Part shown: positions 7,371-16,738 of the stretch, one piece after another
Numbering within the stretch: the stretch's first letter is position 1
Layout: every line of letters starts with the position of its first letter
Position numbers and translations under genes: made by a program
Notes under the pieces: generated by a model
What the model was told of the DNA's origin: nothing
Seen by the model: the letters and a program-made list of their open reading frames with translations, nothing else
Database searches by the model: none
DNA from: Rhodococcus sp. KBS0724
Lineage (GTDB): Bacteria; Actinomycetota; Actinomycetes; Mycobacteriales; Mycobacteriaceae
Assembly: GCF_005938745.2 (NCBI RefSeq)
Contig: NZ_VCBX02000001.1
Location: forward strand, 5,160,501 to 5,224,500
Direction: 5' to 3'
DNA: 64,000 bases

Positions 7371-8945
7371 CTACACAGCGCGGTCGCTGGTCTCCCAGTA
7401 CTGCGCGCGCAGAGCCTTCTTGTCGGGTTTGCCGAGCGGTGTCAGCGGCAGGCTGTCCACGAAATCGATGCTCTTGGGTGCGTGCACTGATCCCTTGGCC
7501 GCCTTCACCCGTTCGACCAGTTCCTCGGCGGCGACGGTGAGCCCGCCGCGCAAGACCACGCAGGCCTTGACGGCTTCACCCCACTTGTCGTCCGGTACAC
7601 CCACTACCGCCACGGAGGCGACGGACGGGTGCGCGGAGATCACGTCCTCGATTTCGCGCGGGAACACGTTGAAGCCGCCCGTCACGATCATGTCCTTCTT
7701 GCGATCGACGATGGACAGGAAGCCGTCGACATCCTTGCGCGCGATGTCGCCGGTGTGCAGCCAGCCGCCGCGGAAGGCTTCAGCGGTTTCGGCGGGCTTC
7801 TTCCAGTACCCCTTCATGACCAACGGCCCTCGGACGCAGATCTCTCCGAGTTCGCCCTGCGGCACTTCGTTCAGGTCGTCGTCGAGCAGCCGGACGTCGA
7901 GCCATGGCACCGGACGGCCACACGTGGCAAGGCGGGCCGGGTCGTCGGCGAGATGCTCTTCTTTGCGGAGCACCGAGATGGTCATGCCGCATTCGCTCTG
8001 ACCGTAGAACTGGAAGAAGATCTGCCCGAACTTCTTGATGCCTTCCTGCAAGCGTGCCGGTGACATCGCGGACGCACCGTAGAAGAGCGTCTGCAGACTC
8101 GAGACGTCCCGCTTCTCGAGGTCCGGATGGTCCATGAGCATGTAGATCATGGTGGGCACCAACATGGTTGCGGTGATCTTGTACTTTTCGATCGCTTCGA
8201 GAACTGCTCCGGGCTCGAAGGCCGGCAGCACGATCAGCGCGCCGCCGCGCAGGAGCGTCGGAGTGAAGAAGGCGGCACCGGCATGGGAAAGCGGCGTGCA
8301 GATGAGGAAGCGATTCTCCTCGGGCCACTGCCATTCCGACATCTGGATCTGGTTGAGCGCCGCGCCCGAACGGAAGGACCCGATAACACCTTTGGGCTTT
8401 CCGGTGGTGCCGCCGGTGTACACCATGCTGCTGGCGTCCTCGGCGTCGACGTGCGCGGCCTTCAGTGGCGCCGGCTCGAAAGTTGCCGCGAGAGCCAGGA
8501 TGTCGACGCCGATCTCGGACGGGCCCATCGACAAGATCGTGGTCAACGACGGCGACGACGCCGTCAACTCGGCGGCCCGGTCCTCGAAAGCGTTGGGGTC
8601 GAAGATGAGGGTCTCGATCTCGGCGTCGTCGACGATGTACTTGTGGTCGTCGAGTGAGCCCATCGGATTGAGAGCACTGGCGCGACAACCGGTGATCATG
8701 GTGGCGCCCATGCTGATGAGCACTTCGGGACGGTTCTTGGAGAGCATCGCCGTACTGGTGCCCTGCGTGATTCCGAGCGAAGCGAGTGCCTGGGCGAAGC
8801 AGCTGATCTGATCGCGCATCTGTCCGCCGGTGAGAACAACGTCGCCGATGTACAGCGCCGGCTTGTCGTGGTTCCGTTCGAGGGCGGTGATGAGCAGGTC
8901 CGGACCGTAAATCGGTCGGTGGAGGTCAGCAAACTCGTCTGTCAT
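7371..8945 (-). CDS. Acyl-CoA synthetase (FadD-type AMP-forming ligase)
   Basis: 524 residues. The ATP/AMP loop YTGGTTGKPKG, the motif YGQSECG, the hinge region GWLHTGDIARKD and the C-terminal catalytic lysine motif PLGKPDKK are all present, so the enzyme should be active. It converts a carboxylic acid to its CoA ester via an acyl-adenylate in the cytoplasm. AAGGAAG precedes the ATG. A KstR-type palindrome (9024-9039) lies 80-95 bases upstream. It follows the arylsulfatase gene on the same strand. Together this suggests the substrate is a steroid-derived or similar acid, which is an inference. Confidence 0.9.
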   Translation of the reverse strand: MTDEFADLHRPIYGPDLLITALERNHDKPALYIGDVVLTGGQMRDQISCFAQALASLGITQGTSTAMLSKNRPEVLISMGATMITGCRASALNPMGSLDDHKYIVDDAEIETLIFDPNAFEDRAAELTASSPSLTTILSMGPSEIGVDILALAATFEPAPLKAAHVDAEDASSMVYTGGTTGKPKGVIGSFRSGAALNQIQMSEWQWPEENRFLICTPLSHAGAAFFTPTLLRGGALIVLPAFEPGAVLEAIEKYKITATMLVPTMIYMLMDHPDLEKRDVSSLQTLFYGASAMSPARLQEGIKKFGQIFFQFYGQSECGMTISVLRKEEHLADDPARLATCGRPVPWLDVRLLDDDLNEVPQGELGEICVRGPLVMKGYWKKPAETAEAFRGGWLHTGDIARKDVDGFLSIVDRKKDMIVTGGFNVFPREIEDVISAHPSVASVAVVGVPDDKWGEAVKACVVLRGGLTVAAEELVERVKAAKGSVHAPKSIDFVDSLPLTPLGKPDKKALRAQYWETSDRAV

Positions 8946-9023
8946 CTGGTCTTCCTTCTGCTCGGCGTGCCGTCATCGAGATGTGCTCCCGGTCACGAAT
9001 ACGTTATCCAGAATCGCACAAAA

Positions 9024-9039
9024 CTGGAACAGGTTCCAG
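9024..9039. promoter_or_regulatory. KstR-type operator upstream of the acyl-CoA synthetase gene
   Basis: CTGGAACAGGTTCCAG is a perfect 16-bp palindrome. It contains the T-N2-AAC-N2-GTT-N2-A pattern described for KstR, the TetR-family repressor of cholesterol catabolism in mycobacteria and rhodococci. It lies 79 bases upstream of the synthetase ATG and 15 bases after the sulfatase stop. Confidence 0.65.
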
Positions 9040-9053
9040 AGGGGGTCCGGCTC

Positions 9054-11267
9054 CTACTGCACTGCAAACGCAATCCGTGCGAGGTCTGCTTCCGTTTCAC
9101 GCGGCGGCAGGTCATCCAGATCGACCCGGACGGATCGCACCGTCCCCACAAATCGATCCCTGTCGCTGTAATCGGAACTGATTGCGACGCCGTGGCATCG
9201 CCCGATTGTGAGCAGTCCGGTTCCACCGATGTAGAACGGTGTTGTCCGCTCGATCCGTTCCGACGCAACAACGGAGCCGTCCACGACAAGCACGATCTGC
9301 GCGCCGGCGCCCAATCCGTCGCCCTCGTAGTGCAGTTCCATTCGAAGGTCGTGATGGCCGGGTTCGATCATCATCCCGCTACGAACATGCTGCACGTGCA
9401 GATCTGCGACGTTGTTGCAGTACGTCAGGGCGCCGTCGTGCAAATACAGACTCCACCCGCCGTCGGCGCGCGCACCCTGGGCCACAACAACGCCGGTCCG
9501 CCCAGCCTCCGACAGTTCGACGTCCGCGGTGATCGCATGCGAACGATTGAACAGTTTGGGTGCCGCATCCGGCAGCAAGGGCGGCATCGATCCGGGATAG
9601 GTGTGCGAACTCCGCGCCGGTTTCACCGCGCCCTTACGCATCCGCTGCATCCGAGTGTTGTCGAGTAAGACCTGGTTTCGGTCCGCCTCGCGTTCGAACA
9701 CCGCTTGAAGTTCGGCGAGCTTGTCCGGCCGGGTCGACGCCAGGTCGACGGCTTCGGTCCAGTCGGCGTTGGTGTCGTACAGCTCCCAGACATCATCTTC
9801 GAAGGGCTTGTCGCCGGATGCCGCCTGCATCGGGACGCGGTGAGCGGTACACGCCACCCAGCCCTCGTGGTAGATCCCGCGATTGCCGAAGATCTCGAAA
9901 TATTGCGTGGTCCGCTGATCACGCGCCTGCGGATTGTCGAAGCTGTAGAGCATCGACACTCCGTCCATCGGCTGCTGTGCCACGCCGCCGACAATGTCCG
10001 GTTGAGCGATTCCCGCAGCCTCGAGCACTGTGGGAACAACGTCGGACACAAAGTGCCATTGCTCGCGAATCTCGCCGCCCGAGTTGATTCCGGACGGCCA
10101 GTGCACGATCAACGGATTTCGGGTGCCGCCGTAGTGCGACGCGACCTGCTTCACCCACTGGTACGGCGTATCCATCGCGAGCGCCCACCCGATCGGGTAT
10201 TGCGGAGCCGTGCTCGGCCCACCCAATTCCGCGCTCTTGGCGATGATCCGTGCCGACGTGTCCTGCAGTCCGTTGAAAAGGATTCCCTCGTTAGCGGTGC
10301 CGAGCATGCCGCCTTCACCGGCCGCGCCGTTGTCGCCGAGAATGTAGAAAACCAGGGTATTTTCGAGCGAGCCCATAGCTTCGAGCGCGTCGATCACCCG
10401 ACCGACCTGAGCGTCGGTGTGCTCGGCAAAACCTGCGTACAACTCCATGAGCAATTCCGCCGCACGACAATCTTCGTCGCTCATCGAATCCCATTCCGGA
10501 ATGAAATCAAGCCACGCAGTCAGCTGTCCGTCCTCCGGTACGACGCCCAACTCGTGCTGGCGTGCCACAGTGATGTCGCGCTGACGGTTCCACCCGTGTG
10601 CAAACTTACCGGCATATTTGTCCCGCCACTGCGCAGGCACCTGAAGGGGTGAATGTGTCGCTCCCAGAGCCAGATACGTGAAGAACGGTTTGTCCGGCGC
10701 AGCCGCCTGTTGGTGGCGCACCCAGTCGACAAGGTGGTCGGCGAGGTCTTCGGAGAGGTGGTAGCCCTCGGCCGGACCTGCCGGGGCGTCCACGGGAGTA
10801 ATGCCGTTGTAGAGAGCCGGGTAGTACTGATCGGTGGAGCCGCCGAGAAATCCGTAGAAGTGCTCGAACCCCTCCCCTGTCGGCCAACGATCGAATGGCC
10901 CGGCCGGTCCGGTCTCGACGCCGGGCGTCTGGTGCCATTTCCCGAAAGCTGCTGTGTTGTAACCATTCTCAAGCAAGGTCATCGCCAGCGTTGCAGCACT
11001 ATCCGGCCTCGTACAGTTGTATCCGGGGTCTGCGCTTTCGAAATTGGTGACGGTACCGAACCCCACCGCGTGTGGATTTCGACCGGTCAGCAGCGACGCT
11101 CTGGTCGGCGAACATAGTGCCGTGGTGTGAAACCTGTTGTACTTCAGACCATGATCGGACAGTCGCTGCGCCGTGGGCATCTCGATCGGTCCACCGAAAG
11201 GCGAGGTGGCGCCAAATCCCATGTCGTCGACCAGCACGATCAGTACGTTGGGGGCCTTGCCTGTCAT
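9054..11267 (-). CDS. Type I arylsulfatase
   Basis: 737 residues, a full-length type I sulfatase. The N-terminus VLIVLVDDMGFG supplies the metal-binding aspartates. LCSPTRASLLTGR contains the C-x-P-x-R signature, so C52 should be converted to formylglycine. GDNGAAGEGG is a further conserved metal/active-site segment. The C-terminal 150 residues form a beta-rich extension. There is no signal peptide, so it appears cytoplasmic. It hydrolyses sulfate esters; a steroid or aryl sulfate is plausible given kshA, hsaA and hsaC nearby. GAAAGG precedes its ATG, 11 bases after the SDR gene, so SDR and sulfatase are one operon. The formylglycine-generating enzyme is not in the window. Confidence 0.92.
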   Translation of the reverse strand: MTGKAPNVLIVLVDDMGFGATSPFGGPIEMPTAQRLSDHGLKYNRFHTTALCSPTRASLLTGRNPHAVGFGTVTNFESADPGYNCTRPDSAATLAMTLLENGYNTAAFGKWHQTPGVETGPAGPFDRWPTGEGFEHFYGFLGGSTDQYYPALYNGITPVDAPAGPAEGYHLSEDLADHLVDWVRHQQAAAPDKPFFTYLALGATHSPLQVPAQWRDKYAGKFAHGWNRQRDITVARQHELGVVPEDGQLTAWLDFIPEWDSMSDEDCRAAELLMELYAGFAEHTDAQVGRVIDALEAMGSLENTLVFYILGDNGAAGEGGMLGTANEGILFNGLQDTSARIIAKSAELGGPSTAPQYPIGWALAMDTPYQWVKQVASHYGGTRNPLIVHWPSGINSGGEIREQWHFVSDVVPTVLEAAGIAQPDIVGGVAQQPMDGVSMLYSFDNPQARDQRTTQYFEIFGNRGIYHEGWVACTAHRVPMQAASGDKPFEDDVWELYDTNADWTEAVDLASTRPDKLAELQAVFEREADRNQVLLDNTRMQRMRKGAVKPARSSHTYPGSMPPLLPDAAPKLFNRSHAITADVELSEAGRTGVVVAQGARADGGWSLYLHDGALTYCNNVADLHVQHVRSGMMIEPGHHDLRMELHYEGDGLGAGAQIVLVVDGSVVASERIERTTPFYIGGTGLLTIGRCHGVAISSDYSDRDRFVGTVRSVRVDLDDLPPRETEADLARIAFAVQ

Positions 11268-11278
11268 AGCAGTACCTT

Positions 11279-12103
11279 TCAGTTCCGGCCGTCGAACAGT
11301 GCGTCCGGACGAAGTTTTCCGGTCAGAACTTCGGCCCGCTTTCCAGCCAGGCGGTCGAACGAATCAGGATGAGTGAGGATCCAGAACTCCTCCTGCGCAA
11401 GGCCATCGAAGTAGATTTTCGCCGCAGCGGCCGGCGACATGCCTTCTCTGATGTTCTCCCGCCAGAACTCGGTATCCGAACCGGATTCAGGGCGCACCGC
11501 GACGTCCTCGAAAATCCTGGTGGCAACCTGTCCCGGACTGAAGACCGAAACCCGGATCTGCGGAAACTTCTCGGCGCATTCGAGATACACGCTTTCGGTG
11601 AGCGCTTGCACCCCGTGCTTCGAGGCCGCGTACGCCGTCATCTTCGGTGTGATCGCCACACCGCCGACCGAGACGGTGTTCACGACGTGGGAAGGCCGCG
11701 GGTCGGCGCCCATCTTGGGCACGAACGAGCGGATGCCGTGAAAAACGCCGGTCAGGTTGACGTCGATGACGCGTCGCCATTCGTCCGCCGGTATGTCCCA
11801 CGTGAACCCGACGGATTCGAGTCCGGCGTTATTCGCCAGGAGTGTCACGGCACCGAATTCCGCGTAGGTCGCGTCGGCCAGTGCGTCAACGTCCGACGCG
11901 ACGGTGACATCGGTCGGCACGGTCAGCACCTGCGCTCCGTCGGCCCGAAGATCGGCCGCCACAGCGGCGAGGCGGTCGGCGGAGATGTCAGCCAGGACAA
12001 CATTCATTCCGAGAGAAGCAGCTTCACGGGCCAGACCTTCGCCTATTCCGCTTCCGGCTCCGGTGATCACTGCTGTTCCGCCGCGCAATTCTTCGAGTTT
12101 CAT
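11279..12103 (-). CDS. Short-chain dehydrogenase/reductase
   Basis: 274 residues from the ATG at 12103, preceded by GGAGGG; upstream in-frame codons are out-of-character sequence. The NAD(P) site is TGAGSGIG, the structural motif NNAG is present, and the catalytic Tyr/Lys pair is in YAASKHG. The enzyme interconverts an alcohol and a ketone. It is the first gene of an apparent operon with the arylsulfatase and acyl-CoA synthetase. A C-terminal EEFWILTHPD segment is common in SDRs of degradation clusters. A hydroxysteroid or a sulfatase product is a plausible substrate, but the sequence does not fix it. Confidence 0.88.
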   Translation of the reverse strand: MKLEELRGGTAVITGAGSGIGEGLAREAASLGMNVVLADISADRLAAVAADLRADGAQVLTVPTDVTVASDVDALADATYAEFGAVTLLANNAGLESVGFTWDIPADEWRRVIDVNLTGVFHGIRSFVPKMGADPRPSHVVNTVSVGGVAITPKMTAYAASKHGVQALTESVYLECAEKFPQIRVSVFSPGQVATRIFEDVAVRPESGSDTEFWRENIREGMSPAAAAKIYFDGLAQEEFWILTHPDSFDRLAGKRAEVLTGKLRPDALFDGRN

Positions 12104-12392
12104 CGCATTCCCTCCGCGACCTGCAGTGACGCGTCGCTCTGTCGAATTTCGGGTCACACTATTCGGCCGCGGGGGCCGCTCGACAGACCATCTCCCGCAC
12201 GGTGGAACAACCCAATTCCATCGGCACCGGTGTCTCGCCCACCGAAACCACGGCCATGTCTCCACCGCACTACGTCGCACTTCGGCACGAATTCCCGATC
12301 AGCGGGAGCACAGGATGTGGCCGCCGCGATGGTCACTAGCGTTGCCATCACCCACTCGAACGGCCGACTGGCCGGGGGAAACGGAGGTTATC

Positions 12393-12947
12393 GTGACTGC
12401 AATGCTTGTCGACGAGAATCCCTTGGCGCACGCGGTGCTGCCGACATTTTCGACACTGTACGACGCATCTGCCGGCTTGATCGACGCGTCGACAGACGAA
12501 CAAGACGTGGTGTTCTTCGGCCCGCCGCGCCCCACGGACGCTGTTGTCGGAAGTGTCCGTTCACTCGAACGAATCCCGTCCACCGACGGCGGTCCGTCGC
12601 GGATCGCCCGGACCATCGATTACCGCGACGTGTACGGGCACCTGGTTGCCGAGGTGTACGCGTCGGGAATCTCTTGTGACATCAAAGGTCCGGTCGCACA
12701 GGGCACTTCGTCCGCACTTGCCGCGCACGTCGACGCCGCGTTCGACGCCGACAGTGTCCGCAGATTCCGCACTCGGATCTTCGTTTCCGATGCCTCGCAT
12801 CTCACGTTCACCTGCACTGCCGTCGCCCGGTATCTCAAGGACTCGGAGTATGTTTCCGATTTCATCGTCAGTGCCACCGATGACGCCGGCGTTACCGCAG
12901 CCAGGGCGTGGGTCACTGTGGCGGAAACTGCTCGGTCGGATCGATAA
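12393..12947 (+). CDS. Unknown protein, possibly hotdog-fold
   Basis: 184 residues from a GTG at 12393 with GGAGG five bases upstream; an ATG at 12402 is the alternative. I do not recognise the family with confidence. The alternation of strands and the segments YGHLVAEVYASG and FIVSATDDAGVTAARAWVTV resemble the N-terminal half of a MaoC/hotdog protein, but no catalytic motif can be named. It is divergent from the SDR-sulfatase operon and 58 bases upstream of the FMN dehydrogenase gene, so it probably belongs to the kshA-side transcription unit. Confidence 0.7.
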   Translation: MTAMLVDENPLAHAVLPTFSTLYDASAGLIDASTDEQDVVFFGPPRPTDAVVGSVRSLERIPSTDGGPSRIARTIDYRDVYGHLVAEVYASGISCDIKGPVAQGTSSALAAHVDAAFDADSVRRFRTRIFVSDASHLTFTCTAVARYLKDSEYVSDFIVSATDDAGVTAARAWVTVAETARSDR

Positions 12948-13005
12948 GTTCCACGGAGCGGGATCACGCGGTCACCGGGCAATTCTTCGGTGATTGAGTG
13001 GCTCC

Positions 13006-14193
13006 ATGCCGGCCATTGCATTCACTCTGTCCTCACGTACGTCACCGATCACCGTCGCTGACTACCGCGAACGTGCCCGCAAGGCACTGCCCGGAATGAT
13101 CTGGGCGTACGTCGACGGCGGCGCCGAGGACGAGGTGACGCTGCGCGCCAACGTCGACGATTTCGACAAGTGGGCACTTCGCTCTCGGGTTTTGACCGGA
13201 AACGAAGGTCAAGGGCTTACCGCCAAAGTGGGGAACACAGCGCTCGATCTTCCGGTTTTCCTGTCTCCCACCGGAATGACCGGTCTGATCCAGTGGACCG
13301 GCGAACGTGCTGCAGCTCGGGCAGCCGAACGCGCCGGCACGCGCGCGGTTATCTCCACAGCATCGAGTTACACGGTGGAGGAGATCGCGGACGCCACCTC
13401 CGAGAACCATTTCTTCCAGCTCTACCCGTGGACCAGTGTCCGTACCGGGGAATCGTTGGCGAAGAAATTCATCGACCGCGCGCACCATGCCGGGTACAGC
13501 GCGTTGTTCGTGACGGTCGACGTTCCGGTGCCCGGAAACCGGGAGGGAGAACGCAAGCGAGGCATGGGGATTCCGCCCACCCTCTCACCGTCCCGCGCGC
13601 TCGATGCGGCCCGCAAACCGCGCTGGGCCTACAACTTCCTGAAACACCAGCGAATCTCGTCGCGCATGCTGGTCGACGAGCGCGGCGCTGCCGCCGCGGT
13701 GCGATCGGCGCAGAAGCAGGTCAGTCTTTTGCGTCCGGAACTGTGCTGGGACGACCTGGCGAAGATCCGTGATCTGTGGGACGGACCGATGTACGTCAAG
13801 GGCATTCTCGATCCGGACGACGCCGCTGCTGCGGTCCGTCTCGGTGCCGACGGAATTGTGGTGTCGAATCACGGGGGACGCCAACTCGACAGCGCACTGT
13901 CGAGCCTCGAAGCTCTTCCGGCGGTGGTCGACCGAGTGGGCGGATCCGGCGGCGTTCCCGTCTACCTGGACGGTGGCATTCGTCGTGGCAGCGACGTGGT
14001 GAAGGCGCTTGCACTCGGAGCGACTGCGGTCGGAATCGGTCGACCGTACGTGTACGGATTGGCGGTTGGCGGTGAGGACGGCGTCGCGCATGTTCTCGAG
14101 ATTTTCCGCGAGGAGATCGCTCGGACTCTGACGCTCATGGGCGTGCGTGACATCGCCGAACTCGATCGCTCGCACATCATGCGACGAGGCTGA
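13006..14193 (+). CDS. FMN-dependent alpha-hydroxyacid dehydrogenase (lactate/mandelate dehydrogenase family)
   Basis: About 395 residues from the ATG at 13006; a TTG at 12994 is an alternative. The fold is the (L)-alpha-hydroxyacid oxidase TIM barrel, with the substrate/FMN segment YVDGGAEDE near the start. The catalytic histidine is in SNHGGRQLD (H289), and the phosphate-binding loop LDGGIRRGSDVVKALALGA is intact. Such enzymes oxidise 2-hydroxyacids to 2-oxoacids. The neighbours are kshA, hsaA and hsaC, so a role on a steroid side-chain or ring-derived hydroxyacid is possible. A lactate-like housekeeping role cannot be excluded. Confidence 0.88.
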   Translation: MPAIAFTLSSRTSPITVADYRERARKALPGMIWAYVDGGAEDEVTLRANVDDFDKWALRSRVLTGNEGQGLTAKVGNTALDLPVFLSPTGMTGLIQWTGERAAARAAERAGTRAVISTASSYTVEEIADATSENHFFQLYPWTSVRTGESLAKKFIDRAHHAGYSALFVTVDVPVPGNREGERKRGMGIPPTLSPSRALDAARKPRWAYNFLKHQRISSRMLVDERGAAAAVRSAQKQVSLLRPELCWDDLAKIRDLWDGPMYVKGILDPDDAAAAVRLGADGIVVSNHGGRQLDSALSSLEALPAVVDRVGGSGGVPVYLDGGIRRGSDVVKALALGATAVGIGRPYVYGLAVGGEDGVAHVLEIFREEIARTLTLMGVRDIAELDRSHIMRRG

Positions 14194-14249
14194 GCCTTCC
14201 GGCCCCAAAGTAAGTGTCCATCCAGTGGGAGTGCCCGTATCCCGAGCGG

Positions 14250-14269
14250 CCATACCGGCGGTTGTATGG
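14250..14269. promoter_or_regulatory. Inverted repeat upstream of kshA
   Basis: CCATAC (14250-14255) and GTATGG (14264-14269) flank an 8-base spacer, 50 bases before the kshA start. A second short dyad, CTGAC/GTCAG, lies at 14284-14299. Either could be an operator. Neither matches the KstR or KstR2 patterns. Confidence 0.35.
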
Positions 14270-14318
14270 GATGGATCACATTACTGACAGCGTCGTCAGG
14301 CGCGGCTCGGAGGAAGAC

Positions 14319-15491
14319 ATGTCGCTCGGCACGGACTCACCCACAACGGCAGACGAGGAAATTCGAGAAATCGAGGCGGCGGCTCCCCCGACGCGATTTG
14401 CTCGGGGGTGGCATTGCCTCGGACTCAGCAAGACGTATCGCGACGGACAGCCACATCAGATCGATGCCTTCGGCACCAGCCTGGTTGTCTTCGCCGACAG
14501 TAAGGGCGACATCAAGATCCTCGACGCCTACTGCCGTCACATGGGCGGCAACCTGGCTCAGGGCACCGTCAAGGGCGATTCGATCGCATGTCCGTTCCAC
14601 GACTGGCGTTGGGGCGGCAACGGAAAATGTACGGACATTCCGTACGCACGACGCGTGCCGCCGCTCGCCAAGACCCGCGCGTGGACAACGCTCGAGCGCA
14701 ACGGCCAGCTGTTCGTCTGGAACGATCCTCAGGGCAATCCCCCACCTGCCGAGGTCACGATCCCCGAGATCGAGGGATTCGGCGGCAGTGAATGGACCGA
14801 TTGGAGTTGGAACACACTCTCCATCGAGGGATCACATTGCCGCGAGATCGTGGACAACGTCGTGGACATGGCCCACTTCTTCTACATCCACTACTCGTTC
14901 CCCCGCTATTTCAAGAACATCTTCGAAGGTCACGTAGCCACCCAGTACATGGAATCGGTGGGGCGTGAGGACGTCATCAGCGGCACCAACTACGGCGATC
15001 CCAATGCTGTTCTCCGTTCCGATGCATCGTATTTCGGTCCGTCGTACATGATCGACTGGCTCAAGAGCGAAGCCAACGGACAGGTCATCGAGACGGTTCT
15101 GATCAACTGCCACTACCCGATCTCGAACAATGCGTTTGTGCTCCAGTACGGCGCGATGGTCAAGAAGCTTCCCGGTGTGAGCGACGAGGACATGACGGCC
15201 ATGGCTGCTCAGTTCACGCAGGGCGTCGAGACGGGATTCCTTCAGGACGTGGAGATCTGGAAGAACAAGGCCCCCATCGACAATCCGCTTCTCTCCGAGG
15301 AAGACGGCCCGGTATATCAGTTGCGGCGCTGGTACAACCAGTTCTACACCGATGTCGAAAATGTCACCGAAGACATGACCAAGCGCTTCGAGTTCGAGAT
15401 CGACACCACCCGAGCGGTGGCGAGCTGGAAGCAGGAAGTCGCCGAGAACGTAGCGGCCCGGGAAGCCCAGGCGCCTCAGACCACATCCTGA
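14319..15491 (+). CDS. kshA: 3-ketosteroid 9alpha-hydroxylase, oxygenase component (KshA)
   Basis: 390 residues from the ATG at 14319, with CGGAGGAAG just upstream. The Rieske [2Fe-2S] ligands are C72, H74, C91 and H94 (YCRHMGG, CPFHDW). The mononuclear iron histidines are in VDMAHFFYIH (H186, H191). The spacing equals that of characterised KshA enzymes. With a reductase (KshB), the enzyme hydroxylates C9 of 3-ketosteroids; when ring A is 1,2-dehydrogenated, ring B then opens. No kshB is in the window. Rhodococci usually carry several kshA paralogues with different substrate ranges, and sequence alone does not say which this is. hsaA and hsaC follow directly. Confidence 0.93.
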   Translation: MSLGTDSPTTADEEIREIEAAAPPTRFARGWHCLGLSKTYRDGQPHQIDAFGTSLVVFADSKGDIKILDAYCRHMGGNLAQGTVKGDSIACPFHDWRWGGNGKCTDIPYARRVPPLAKTRAWTTLERNGQLFVWNDPQGNPPPAEVTIPEIEGFGGSEWTDWSWNTLSIEGSHCREIVDNVVDMAHFFYIHYSFPRYFKNIFEGHVATQYMESVGREDVISGTNYGDPNAVLRSDASYFGPSYMIDWLKSEANGQVIETVLINCHYPISNNAFVLQYGAMVKKLPGVSDEDMTAMAAQFTQGVETGFLQDVEIWKNKAPIDNPLLSEEDGPVYQLRRWYNQFYTDVENVTEDMTKRFEFEIDTTRAVASWKQEVAENVAAREAQAPQTTS

Positions 15492-15538
15492 CCAAGTCCT
15501 CACGACACACAGAACACACGACACAACCTAGGGTGACC

Positions 15539-16720
15539 ATGAGTTACGAAGTGCTCGAGCAGATCAACTTGATGGCCGACGACATCTTCCAAGAAGGTAT
15601 CGAGGCCGAGAGAATCGGACGGGTGGCAGACGAGACTGCCAAGAAGATGAAGGCCGCCGGGTCGATCCGGATGTTGCAGCCCAAGGAATACGGCGGCATG
15701 GAGGCGCATCCGCGCGAGTTCGCGGAAACCGTGATGCGGATGGCGTCGCTGAATCCGTCGGCCGGATGGGTCCACGGAATTGTCGGAGTCCACCCGTGGC
15801 AGTTGGCATTTGCCGATCCGAAGGTTCAGCAGGAAATCTGGGGTTCCGATCCGGATACCTGGATGGCCTCGCCGTACATGCCCGGCGGTATGTGCATTCC
15901 CACCGACGGTGGGTACAAGTTCTCGGGCCGCTGGCAGTTCTCCTCCGGCACCGACCATTGTGACTGGGCGTTCCTCGGCGCGATGGCCTGCGACAAGGAC
16001 GGCAACATGGAGATGCCGCCCCGAATGCTGCACGTGATCATTCCGCGCACCGACTACGAAATCATCGAAGACTCGTGGGACGTCATGGGTTTGCGCGGCA
16101 CGGGATCGAAAGATCTTGTGGTCAAGGACGCGTACGTTCCCGATTACCGCGTCATGGATTGCGACGAGGTCATCGACGGTACCGCTGTTCGCAAGTACGG
16201 ACGCACGGAGACGCTGTACCTGATGCCGTGGTCGAACATGTTCCCACTCGGGATCACCGCCGCGACCATCGGTATCTGCGAGGGAATGCTGTTCCACGCC
16301 AACGAATACCAGGCTGATCGCATCAACGCCCAGGGCACCGCGATCAAGGATGATCCGTACACGCTCTTCGCCATCGGCCAGGCAACAGCCGATATTCGCG
16401 CGGCGCGAGACACGCTACTGGCCAACGTAGATCGCATGTGGGATCGCGTGGACGCCGGCAAGGAAGTGACGTTCGAACAGCGTGCCGAAGGGCGACAGAC
16501 CCAGGTTCAGGCCGCGTGGCGCGCCATCAATGCCATCGATCAGGTCTACCCGCGCTGCGGCGGCAACGCCCTGCGCATGGACAAGCCATTGCAGCGCTTC
16601 TGGCGCGACGCCCATGCCGGTCAGCATCACGCAATCCACGTCCCCGGCACCGTATTCCACGCTGCCTCCCTCAGCCGCCTCGGCGCCGATCCGCAGGGCC
16701 CGCTGCGGGCGATGATCTGA
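15539..16720 (+). CDS. hsaA: 3-HSA 4-monooxygenase, oxygenase subunit (HsaA)
   Basis: 393 residues from the ATG at 15539; an ATG at 15533 (MTMSYE) is possible. It has the acyl-CoA-dehydrogenase-like fold of flavin-dependent group D monooxygenases (SAGWVHGIVGVHPWQLAF, then WDVMGLRGTGSKD). Length and motifs match HsaA. Using reduced flavin supplied by HsaB, it hydroxylates the aromatised A ring (3-HSA) to the catechol 3,4-DHSA. It lies between kshA (upstream step) and hsaC (downstream step). A flavin reductase that fits HsaB is at 24309-24809, in a separate cluster. Confidence 0.92.
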   Translation: MSYEVLEQINLMADDIFQEGIEAERIGRVADETAKKMKAAGSIRMLQPKEYGGMEAHPREFAETVMRMASLNPSAGWVHGIVGVHPWQLAFADPKVQQEIWGSDPDTWMASPYMPGGMCIPTDGGYKFSGRWQFSSGTDHCDWAFLGAMACDKDGNMEMPPRMLHVIIPRTDYEIIEDSWDVMGLRGTGSKDLVVKDAYVPDYRVMDCDEVIDGTAVRKYGRTETLYLMPWSNMFPLGITAATIGICEGMLFHANEYQADRINAQGTAIKDDPYTLFAIGQATADIRAARDTLLANVDRMWDRVDAGKEVTFEQRAEGRQTQVQAAWRAINAIDQVYPRCGGNALRMDKPLQRFWRDAHAGQHHAIHVPGTVFHAASLSRLGADPQGPLRAMI

Positions 16721-16738
16721 CCTAAGGAACAACACACG

